NCBI RefSeq assembly: GCF_018873765.1
Contig: NC_057925.1
Span: forward strand, 1,318,927 to 1,382,926
Direction: 5' to 3'
Source: Telopea speciosissima
Lineage: Eukaryota > Streptophyta > Magnoliopsida > Proteales > Proteaceae
DNA: 64,000 bases
Within the stretch, counting starts at the first letter, position 1. Each line of letters begins with the position of its first letter. A program made the translations under genes and the position numbers. The notes beneath the pieces are model-generated. The model made no database searches, had not been told where the DNA came from, and saw only the letters and a list, made by a program, of their open reading frames with translations. Positions 36,135 to 46,553 of the stretch are shown piece by piece.

Positions 36135-39120
36135 ATCAAGGGTGGTTGGAAGAGATTTGTTCAACAAAGATTGACCGTCCCGGGTTTGTACGGGATTTTC
36201 ATCAAATTCTTCAAGCATTGTTGGACCGACGAGTTCGAGGGCGTAACATCCAATTTATATCCATTGGCAATCAGCGAAAATGCATCCAATTTATATCCAT
36301 TGGCAATTGACTGAAGCAACTTAGGAATTACCCCAACAACATTTGGGATCCAGGCAGAATTATTTAAATTTCATGGACACCCCCTATAACTATTCGAAAA
36401 GGCAAGTACACCCTAAATTTTGCAAAAATATCACAGACTACCCTTATTTTATATTTTTATTTCAACTTAATCCACTCCGTTAGGTCTGTGTAGTTAAGTG
36501 GCTGTTAACTCTTTTATAATGGCGAAAGTACCCTTACCATAGGGTGAACTTCCTATTATACCCTTAAGGTTAAATCCCCAATATCCCAAATACAAACCAG
36601 AGAGCGTCGGCGGCGGTGAGCAATAGCACCGCCCCCTAACCTCACCCGCCCTCTCTAACCCTAACAATCCTATACCAAAAGCTTTTGAATTCAAGAACTA
36701 CAGAAGATCAATTCGTTCTCGAATCTTTATCGCTTCTTTATCTTCTTCTCAATACCAAAGAACTACAAGGAATCGATTCAACAGGAACAGAAAGGGGAAC
36801 CGTAACAGCAGTGAGTAAAGCCCTGTAGATCGAGTTCTATAGTAGGTTGCAGAGAGTTTCCACGGCTTCTGGCAGCGATTCTTGAGTCAATTTCATCATC
36901 ATTAAAGGTATTGGTTCTCGACTTTTTTGCGAAATTTCAACTTTGATCTGGTTTCAACCTTCTCAGTTTGCAGAGAGAGAGAGAGAGAGAGGAGAATAGA
37001 GAGGCAGATTGGTCTTTGATTAAGTGTGTATTGATTCACAGAACTTTCTGTTTTCTCTTCAATTGGGTGTTCATGATGCCTGAAGGAGGTTATTATAGTT
37101 CTAAGAAGACAGATGATATATGTGAAGATGTTTGTGGCTAGGTATTTCCTCTCTCCTTTCCTAGAAAGGTTTTTTTTTTTTTTTTTTTTTGCGTTTAGGA
37201 TGAACTCTCCTTTCCTCTTTCCTTTTCTTTTTTCTCCATCGATTTTTGGTAAGTCATTTAAAATTATTCTGTGCTTTTGGTTCGTTTTACAGTCAAATGG
37301 AAAATGACTTCCTCTTTTATTCAATCTATGTCCCTGGATGTGTACACTTTCCTGGTCGTTGTCGTCATAATATGAACCCTAACTCTGTTCACATAAGGGT
37401 TTAATTATCCGTTGTTTTGTTATCTATTTAAAACTAGGTGTAGATGTTTGAAGAGAGTGCATATTTGAAAAAATAGTTGCATAGAACGAAACAAAGGAAA
37501 AAGGTGGAGGAGACTGGAGAGGGTGGTGGCAGGGTTACAGGGACACAAGAGAAGGAGGGCTGGAGGGGGTGGGGGTGGCGGTGGTGGTGGTGGTGGTGGC
37601 GGCAGTGGAAGAAACAGCAGAAGGAGAAGAAGGAGAAGAAGGGGAAATGGGTTTCACAGTTCGATTTGGGAAGATGATGGAATCTTAGTAATTTAAATAA
37701 AAATTACTAAGAGGGTAAAATCGACATTTTAATTTTGGGGCGTAACCTTGCTTAACGTCAGGGGGAAGGTTGACATTTTGACAAAATTTAGGGTGTACTT
37801 ACCTTTTCTAATAGTTATAGGGGGTGTCCGTGAAATTTACCCTTTAATTTTTATTTGTAATTAGTGGTCTTGAGGACAAGACAAAATATTAGGGGGATGG
37901 ATTGTTATGCGTCTGATATATTCTAATTTGAATAATGTAAGTACTTAGTTTAGCCTAGGAGTCATTAAGTGAATTATGTAAATCATTTGGGGCTTTGGGA
38001 TTATGTAAATCGGTTGTGAGTAGTTATTTGGAGGGAGAGGTTATTAGTAGTGGAGGCAGGAGTAGTTAATTAGTAGAGACAGAGTTATTATAGAAAGTTT
38101 TTTTTTTTTTGGTTAAACCTTATAGAAAGGGATTAAGTGGGTAGTTAAATGGTTATTATTGTATTACTATTTATTCATGAATTTGGAAGAAGAAAAGGGA
38201 CGATTGAATTCATAAAATATCTCTCAAGAGATGAGGTAGGCTTCCTCACCCAAGCCAAGACGTCCGGCTTCGTCTGTAAAGCCAAACCTCTCTCTCTCAA
38301 TATTGTGGCAGAATATGAAAGAGCATTTTGACAAATTTGCATTGATTCAAATCCTTAAAACAACAGCAAACTATTGTTCGAATAATCTAAACTCAATGAA
38401 TATGAGAGGGAAGCTAATATCAGTTGTCAGCAACAATCAAATAGCTCAATCGCATGATCTGAAGGAAAATGTTAAACTAACGATACCCGCATAACCAAAA
38501 ACGAAAAGCCTTTCCAAGTCAACCAACACATTTAGGAATTTATTCCGATTCTCTATTTTTCAATTCAGCCCACAAATTCCCCACTACCAAGCGCTGGAGA
38601 GGGGGGAAGGGGAATAATCTAACTTGAAAGGGAGAAACAGAGACCACTGAAAAACCCAAAAAACTAAACAAGTAAAAACCTATTTACTTAATATCAAAAA
38701 AAAAGGAGAAATAACTCCATCTTTTGTTCCTGGAACCAGGGGAATAAAATCAAACCTCCTTCTGGAAGACAAGAAGGAAGGGAGGAAAAATAAGTAGCGA
38801 AGAAATTTTTTTTAAAAAAGTACCGTTTCAACAAGAAGGCAGTAGATTTTCATCCCATAACAAATACAATCACAGCTGAACCGGGATTATAAAAGAAACC
38901 ACAATCCAAACAAGAAAATCAAACAAATGAAACAATAATAAATGCAAAGCTTCGTTACCTCGATATGTGGAGAGGGGGAGATCGACGTAGGGCACTGAGA
39001 TTGAAGATTCCTGAGGAATAGATGAGATTCAAGAGGGCACACTGACGACGATGAGGCGAGGCAAAGCAAAGAAAGTGCGGAAATACAGAGAAAGATAATA
39101 AAAGCTGTAGATGCCGCCAT
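30715..39120 (-). CDS. 5'-adenylylsulfate reductase-like protein (APRL5/7 type)
   Basis: Four exons: 39120-38959, 32550-32369, 31367-31243 and 31148-30715. All junctions are GT-AG and in register, giving 300 residues. Residues 1-25 are a signal peptide ([12 protein letters not shown]..). A thioredoxin fold starts at about 55 ([10 protein letters not shown]) with the active-site segment [11 protein letters not shown] (C82) and a cis-proline loop HSLPA (P126). After GLEPVAYF, a hydrophobic segment at about 197-215 predicts one membrane span, followed by a conserved cytosolic-type tail ([24 protein letters not shown]). APRL proteins resemble the C-terminal thioredoxin part of APS reductase but lack the reductase domain. 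The active site here is WCPFS, so the second cysteine of WCGPC is missing, as is usual for APRLs, and ordinary disulfide exchange is unlikely. Intron 1 is 6.4 kb and full of transposon fossils. The exons look intact. Confidence 0.92.
36090..36128. repeat. (CT)n microsatellite
   Basis: CT run at the end of the third LTR copy. Confidence 0.9.
36368..37842. mobile_element. Mutator-like element 2 inside the LTR fossil
   Basis: Same family as 6697-7968. The ends ATTTCATGGACACCCCCTA and (right, reversed) ATTTCACGGACACCCCCTA are shared, as is the subterminal block CACTCCGTTA...GTTAAGTGGCTGTTAACTC. The LTR-element sequence resumes on the right with TTTAATTTTTATTTG, matching the uninterrupted copy near 35350, which proves insertion into the LTR element. 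TTTAAATTT (left) and TTTAATTTT (right) are a possible 9 bp duplication. The interior has a CGTCGGCGGCGGTGAG segment and long TTC/CTT-rich and GGTGG-rich stretches that look like captured 5' exon DNA. No transposase is seen. Confidence 0.8.
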
Positions 39121-39215
39121 GAAACCCAAAGGAAGAGAAGAGAGATGTATACAGAGGGGAGAGACCGATCCAAGAGAGATGCCAAGGAACAAAGAAGTGG
39201 GGAAGGGAAAGAAAA

Positions 39216-39236
39216 TCAATCTTTATTTATATTTTC
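39216..39236 (-). promoter_or_regulatory. TATA-like region of the APR-like gene
   Basis: On the minus strand AAATATAAATAAAG lies about 100 bases upstream of ATG 39120, suggesting a 5' UTR of about 70 bases. Positional inference. Confidence 0.45.
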
Positions 39237-42200
39237 CTCTTTTATTTATGGCTGTGAGATAATAATATTAATAATAAAAGAAGGAAAATTCCCCTTTTTC
39301 CCTGTCTTCCTATCTCGACAATTCCTTCGTCGACAATTGACAATTCCTTCGCACCTTTTAAACCTGCTTTTTCTGCTTTCATGGAAGAAAGAAAGAAATT
39401 TAAAACAAAAAAAAAACTGCCTTTTCTTTTTTCTTTTTTTTTTTTTTTATGCTAAAAACTGACTTATCTTACAAGTTCCATCTCCCAATATAGGTCCAGC
39501 TTTATTAGATATTCCTACATTTTATATGTTCTCAGAATAAGGGTGTGAATTTTTACCCAAAAAAAAAGATTTAAGAGTGTCAATGGGTCGATTTGGTCCG
39601 GTTCGAGCTGAATTAGTTTCATAATGTTATTGGGTTAATTTGATTTGAAATCAATTGTCAATAAAATTTTTTTTTTTTTGGGGGGAGGGGGGTGGTGGGG
39701 GTTGGTTTCCATTTCTTATAGGGTTATTATTTGTCTGGTGTTGTTGTCAAGATTTTTCTGGGGTGTGTTTCAAACATGCATACCCGGAGTGACTCCAGGG
39801 GTAGGGGGACTCTTCGATGCCTAAGTCAAATCTCAAAGGAATAGCAGTTATCGGAGCCGGAGATGAAAAACTAATAGCAAAGCTTAGAGATGAATCCAAT
39901 AGACCAGTAGCATGACAATTAAGTTACCTTCTTCTGAGTGTGGCTTCCCTATTATATGACACCCATAAAAATGTCCTTCTTGTCCTCGGAATCACGTCTT
40001 TTTAGGTAGACGAGAGGTTTGAGTAGGAACGGTTAACAAAATTTGTCAGTGGTTGAACTGGTGTTGTAGGCAATTATTCCTTTTGTGAACTACGTGTAAA
40101 GTTCTTAGTGCATGATTCTGACATGAAGCCCTTGAGGCTGGAGGTTCAACTTGGGTTGATGGCATGTGCCTCATGAGTCATGCTTGATTCTAATCCATCA
40201 CACGTGTCACTTGATTTAATATGAGGCTAGATTTGATTATTGGTTCCGATCATTACATCCGATTGGTCCAATTAAGTTTTATTCCTACTGATTCTATAAA
40301 ACCGAACCCAAAACAAAATCGAAAAGGATTTGGTTGGGTTTGAATCAATTTATGCTGAACTTTGCTACCTTTATTTCTCACTATTATTAATAAAGATAAA
40401 TTACACCTAGAATATTCTTTTTTTTTGTTCCCGGTAATAACACCTAGAATATTCAATGTCTAGAGAATTGAGATAGATATATTATGTTTGTTATATTTTT
40501 TTCATATTTTCAAATTTGCCCATAATGCCACCTCTAGAAACTTATTCCCACCAATGAAGGGATAATTTGACCAAAAGAAAGTAACCTGAGTTGGTTTATT
40601 CTCTCTCATTTCCATTAGAGGTGGGGAAAACAAAGCAAGAAAGTATTGTCAATCATAATATTGATAAGTAAAATTGAAAATAAAATAAATAAAATAATTT
40701 ACACATAAAAATAAAAGAAAACAATACAATGAGACAAAAACCATGATGATGCAATGTTGATTATGTGTATAATCTTCTCTCCATAAATTCATTTTTTTTT
40801 TTTTAAACTTTTTTTTTCTCTTTTTGATATTCATACTTTTATTTGTTTTTTGAATCTTGATATCCATACATAGCCTTAAGAAACATGAGATATCCCAAAC
40901 ATAATATTTATGAAACTTAAGGTATCCAAAATATAATTTCTCTAGATGTTAAGTACCCTAAATATAATTAATCCTTATTATTAGGGGAAAAGAATGTTGT
41001 CTGATTGTGTGACTCAAAAAATCATGTCCATGTTGATGTCCTTATGTGTGCTCTCATCAACTACCGCATTGATGCAAGAGGTCATGTGACCAAGCAACAA
41101 TTTCTTGTATTAAAGAAAAAAGATGTCTGATCACGTGACCACTACGCTCAAACACAAAAGTGCACGAAATTACCACCTTACCCCACCCATGTGAAATAAA
41201 AATCCCATTTGTATTGATATTCCGGTGTGTACTCTCATTATTTTTTTTTGGTAAATTGTGTATTCTCATTAGTCCCACGTTGGTATAAGAAGCAGTGCGA
41301 TTTATTAATGCCACCCCTCATAAAATAAAAAATCTCATCCATGTTACGCCACTTGGTGCTTTCATTTCTCTTATTATTTTTATTATTATCCTTAGATCTT
41401 AAGGCTAAGTAGGTGGCGGGCGGTGAATTCCACACTAAATGAAGATATGCCTTCAGCCCCTCGCATGTCACTATCAACCCGCCATAAAGAAAACCCAATT
41501 TGTTCGGGACAGGTGTGGCTACATGGTAATTTCACACCTTTCACTCTCTCATATTATATAAAACAAATCTACTAAAAAAATATCATACATGGCAGCCTCT
41601 AAGGGCTTCATGACAAACTGATCCAGTCACGGGTCACAATGGACGAGGAAGACGATGGGCCCACAACACGTCAAAAAGGTCAAAGGCAATATACTTGCCC
41701 CATCTTTTTTTTTGTTTATCGAAAGTATGTGGTTACATTTTTCCAATTTACCGTCAGACAACCTTTGTTAATTGTTGATCCAGGGCTTGCCTAGTGGTTC
41801 GCTATTCTCTTGGGAGAACTGCATCAGGCGCTTGATGTGGATCACCTCATTGCCTCCTTGTGGGGTCCTATTGAGGTTGATGGTCGGTGAGCCCTTGAAT
41901 TGCACCAAAAGAAGAAAAAAAAACCAACTTCATATCTTCCAATATTTAGTGATGTAAATAAAAAGGATTCAGAGCAGAATGCAGATACCTCATTATCTGA
42001 ATTCACATTAGATTATCATATTTCATATAGATCCAATGACATTTGATTAGTCCTTTTCCAAAAATAAATAAATAAATAAATTTGCCATCAGTACTTGCAA
42101 CCTACTTCAAACAACTTCACAAAGTTTTAAACATGAAACATTGAAAAATACAGTTAGCTACAACAGTACAACCTATTTCCTACCCGCAAGTATTTTTTTT

Positions 42201-45200
42201 AAATTTTCTTGAAGCATCTTATGGGCCTACAGGACAATTACACCATAAATCTTCTTAAATGTAAACAACCTACCTGCAAGCAGGCAACTAACTATAATGT
42301 AAGTCAAAACAGTAAAGAAAACCATCATTCTAATGCCACAAAGGCTCAACTTGGGAATCTAGACTGTCACCTAAATCTAAATTTAGTCCTACTCTATTGG
42401 GCACATAGCCTAAAAACATGGGATTTAAAAATTCCATCAATCTAAACTAATTGGGAGGCATCTCTTCCCCAACCATTGTGTCAGACCTACATGAGACAGT
42501 AGACATATGTAATATACTTGCATGATTTTAATCATTTACCAATAATCACCACAACTGAGAGTCATTAATTGGAATGAAAAGGACCAAGCAGCTTGGTGCT
42601 GGCAATGTGTAACTGCAACATTGTTCTATGTTACACCACCCTGGCAATGTGTAACTGCAACATTGTACTATGTTACACCACCCTAAGTAATTCAACTTTT
42701 GATATCAAGAGTTTCTGCATTATAAACCAACATGCCATCATTCTCTTGTACTAGAATTACCAAGTGGGTTGCAAGTTAACTTAAAAATTTTATGAGATTT
42801 GCTTTATAAGAGTTTCAATGTGATATACACCTTTTACTTCATTAGCTATATCCTACAACATCTGAGCAAAATCATAGCCAATAAAGCTTGCAAGGGGGTT
42901 GCTATTCCATATACTCACAATCTCCAAATGCAACAGTGCATATGACTTGGTTTGCACTTTGCATGTAGTATTAAAATGACAAGACATGAGCCCAATTATT
43001 CCTGCCATATGATCTTAAGAGTAGTGTACACACTGATGCATGTTCATTCTGCAGTACATCTGTGAGCTTTCCTCTTAAAATTACAGTACCTTCTGGTTCA
43101 TTTCATGCACCATTCTGAGGCCAGGAGTAAACCTATGCCACATCACTGGCTGACCAGAAGGACCCCACCAGTTGATAATACAGGCCTTACAACTGGCCAA
43201 CTGGGCAAACTACTTTGCCCACAAAAAATTATCCTCGTGAACGTATCCATGTCATCTTCAACATAGGTAGGCCGCAAATTTTTCAACCTGTTACCAAACG
43301 TGTCCTAGTTTGTCAGTTGAAAAATCACTACACAGTCACAATTACATATCCCAACAAAAAAATTAGCCCAAGCAGATAATCAAACCATCACATAAAAGAT
43401 TGTGATTATCCAATATGATCAATCAGCCAAACAGTTTGGATTTGAAGTGGGTAAATCTAAAGCAGGTCTCTGACAAGCTTTATGGACTAATTCTTCTAAG
43501 TCAACAAAATCATAACATCCACTGTGCCCATTTTTTTTAGCATGCAAATGATACTGCCACCACCAAGAGAAGAAATAAATAAATAAAAATTGGTGTTCAG
43601 AGCCACACAAGCCATAGAAAAGAAACCTTGCTGTAGTCTTCGCTTCATTAAGAGGTTGTATTAGTGCATCTTTAATAAGAACATAGGGAGCTATTATAAA
43701 AGAATCCTGCTTCAATAAGGCCAAGCTTCACATTGTATTTGACATATGCAAGGAACATATATCAGTCTCTAAGTAGCCTATAACAACTTAAAAGGGGAAA
43801 TACAATAGAGTACAGAAAGGCATTTTACTGCCGTAGTTGTCTGGATCAGTAATTGAGCTTAAAGAATCAAGGGAAGTTAAGTCAAGTACTACTATATTCC
43901 TTGCTCTTCTAGTAAACATCATCGTTATCTATCCCTCCACCCCCGAGAAAAAGGTCGTTAAACTAATTAAACTTTTTTCTTTTTATATGAACTGTAACTG
44001 TACTAAACCAACTCAAAAAGCAATCTTCTAAGCTCAATGGCATGGCCCACCATAAACTGAACATTTTCTCTTGTTTTTAAGACATTAAACCAAACTGTCT
44101 GAAGTTTTTTTTTTCAATCATTTCTCAAAGCTTTAAATATTTGTTTCAGCCAAAGTTAACACAATCAAGACATGGACAACATGTCAACAAAACAAAATCT
44201 TGAAGCGCAACTAAACTGGTTATATATACAATATATTTACCTATATATAAACGAAATGGTGGTTGGGAAGAGAATATTTGCCTAATAAAAAAGTGGTTCA
44301 ACATCTAGTTAAGCTCTGTAAGAACTTAAAACTGAATAATTTTCACTGATTGTATAAAAATAGTTCTCAAAATATGCAGGATAAAAAAAATTTCAACCCA
44401 GCAAATGATGCAAGTCATGAAAGAATAAATGACAAGAAGACAGTGGAGAAGAAGAAACAGATAGCAATTTAAAGGAAAGGTGTACAACTTAAGATATATT
44501 CTTTAAGATGGGAAAAAGTTTTTGCTGATGAGAAATATCTATGATTTCACACTTACCTTCATATATATACTTTATTGAGAAAAGGCACAATTGACAAAGC
44601 TGCACAAAAGATTAAGTGAGCCATATGATGCGATACAAAACCCCAAATAGTTGGATAATGCTTAGTGAGTTTACTCGAGTTGTATGCTGCTTTATAAGGT
44701 TAGACAGTCTCTGTGTGTCATCAAGTAGGACATTATCCGACTTTAAGTAATGCATTGGATTCCCTCAAATTCCTTAAGGATGTACCAACATAACAACATC
44801 GTCATCAATTCTTAAAAGTATTTATTTGACATAATAATCTATAAAAGTTTAATAGACTACAAGCAACATTTGCAAAAAAGAAAAAAAAGGAACGAGTAAC
44901 AATTGTTCCTCTAAACATGCCCGTATAAGAGAAACTGTAAATACAGTACATGCACAAATGGAAAATAATAAATGAATATGTGGTAGTAAGACCCCATGCA
45001 ACACACCCAGAAAATATTTTAAAACCCTGAGAAAATTTAATGCTAGATTCTTTGAATTGTCCATAAGTTTTAGTGTGAAATCATGACACATGATAGGGTA
45101 AATTCTAACCCTCCATGGGTCTAGAAGAAACAGGTGGTGCTTAGCATTTATTTTTTTTGTATTTTATTCTTGTAGCTCTTTTTTGGACAAACCAGCAAAG

Positions 45201-46553
45201 AATTTGTTTAGTTGTTAAATAGCACAGTAATCAATTGAAGAATAATTCTTACTAAAAAAAAATCGTTTGAAGAATCATCCGATATACCTGCATTTATTTT
45301 CATGAGATCAGAACAAATTTAATTTGATGAGGACTGATACCCACGATTCTTTACCACCATTCTATATCCATTGCTTTACCTAACTTCATACCACAAAATT
45401 CAATTGTCAAGATATTGAATCATGTCTGTACCACAACCCACCAAATACCCCCTTTGATACATATATTAGCACCCACTACTTTAGGTGTGGGCTTGGACAG
45501 CTGTGGACTGGTTAACAAAATGGAGAGGCAACGAGAGGGTAATTCTAATTAAAAAAAAGGAGAGGCGGAGAGAGTGAGTTTGTTCTGATTGGTGAACACT
45601 TTGTTCACCTACAGCTTCTAAAGTGTGACTCCAGCTACGAGAGATGGGTGTCAATATGTCATTGATTCCTGGCCCAGTGGTAAAAGCCTTTATATGGTGT
45701 TATCTATAGTACGCCACATTATCACCCATTAAGAGCAGCATAACTGTCCTCTTATGGGCACTCTTATCAACTAACGAAATCATACATGTTTTGGCATTTG
45801 CTATTGTAGCTACAGATTAATATTCTCCAAACACTCTTCATCTGATTGATAGATAGATACAAATGTGAGAGGGGGTGGGGTGGACACACACACACACACA
45901 CATAACAAGAGTGAATTCTATTGATGGGTATGTTCTGGTCAATCATGCACAAGTGGTACATGCTGACCAATGTGGACCAGATTCTCATAATTGACCTTAT
46001 CGAGTCCTTTATAGACAAAATCATATATGCTTGAATATCTATACATGTGTACGAATGAGTCCTGTCTTGATCTCTCATACTAAGTCAAGGGTGTAAGTGT
46101 GCATGTGTGTGAAGTGTGAACATGCATGTGAAGGAGCACTGGCTACAAATGTCAGGCCTTTTCTTCCCCCCTCCCCCTTTTTCTCCCAGTTGTATCTGAC
46201 AGAAATAGGTAGGAAAGTTTGCAAACGCAATTGTTTGTTAAAGTAAGGGTGCATAAACATGTTGACATGCTTATTAAGAAGAGCGAATATGATAAGCATG
46301 TGTGTGCGTGTGTACCATAACTCTGAAATCTCACCATATCCTGGGGTCAGTGTTTCTTCTACAATCCAGCAATGATCCTTCTAAGGAACCATCAAGTTAT
46401 TCTGTGAAAAATAATACATAGAACATGTTAAAGCCTGCCAAATACAAAGGGAATTAAAAGAAATGCAAGTGAAGTTATTTACCTAAACAATTAACACACA
46501 AGAAGCAACATAGCAATCGCATGCATCTCTTATCACCAGAGGGTTCAAAAATA
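39237..46553. other. 7.3 kb stretch without a recognised gene
   Basis: 39560-40220 contains decayed transposon-like DNA (GGTCCGGTTCGAGC, GCATACCCGGAGTGACTCC). 41000-41500 has two related segments around TGTGTACTCTCAT/TGTGTGCTCTCAT. 42599-42682 is a 42 bp tandem duplication. A CA run is at 45886-45901. 41.5-46.5 kb is AT-rich and could include downstream untranslated DNA of the PPR gene. The 101-codon minus frame at 43419-43724 is unrecognised and I do not call it. Confidence 0.4.
42599..42682. repeat. 42 bp tandem duplication
   Basis: Two head-to-tail units beginning CTGGCAATGTGTAACTGC and ending TGTTACACCACC, differing at one base. Recent local duplication. Confidence 0.95.

Larger units (their letters stand above)
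34600..38310. mobile_element. cluster of LTR-retrotransposon fossils (short, non-coding type)
   Basis: At least four LTR copies share the start TGTTATG and the body ATGTAATGGGGCGGGC (or the diverged form in the last copy): about 34954-34600 (minus), 35429-35704, 35764-36130 and 37904-38308 (plus). A 3' LTR part at 34970-35097 adjoins a primer-binding site TGGCATCAGAGCC at 35099, matching initiator Met tRNA use. Polypurine tracts (TTTTAGGGGGAT) precede each plus-strand LTR. The internal parts are only a few hundred bases and show no pol, so this is a small non-autonomous family. It is broken and rearranged, with one head-to-head LTR pair and a tandem unit of 335 bp. The second and third LTRs are nearly identical, while the first and last are clearly older. 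Confidence 0.75.
32551..38958 (-). other. 6.4 kb first intron of the APR-like gene
   Basis: Runs from donor AG|GTAACG (38958) to acceptor TTGAAG|GTGG (32551). It contains the LTR fossil cluster 34600-38310 with a Mutator-like element inside. 32.6-34.6 kb and 38.3-38.9 kb hold no recognised feature. An open frame at 33773-34129 has no known family. Confidence 0.8.

Noticed and set aside
41770-41925. Possible tRNA-derived SINE (TTGCCTAGTGG box A-like word and downstream A-run)
   Set aside because: No box B (GTTCGA..) at the right spacing and no target duplication.
42599-42682. CRISPR-like repeat
   Set aside because: Only two adjacent units with no spacers, in a plant nuclear context; simple tandem duplication.
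43419-43724. 101-codon minus-strand frame
   Set aside because: No family resemblance and no splice context; AT-rich surroundings.
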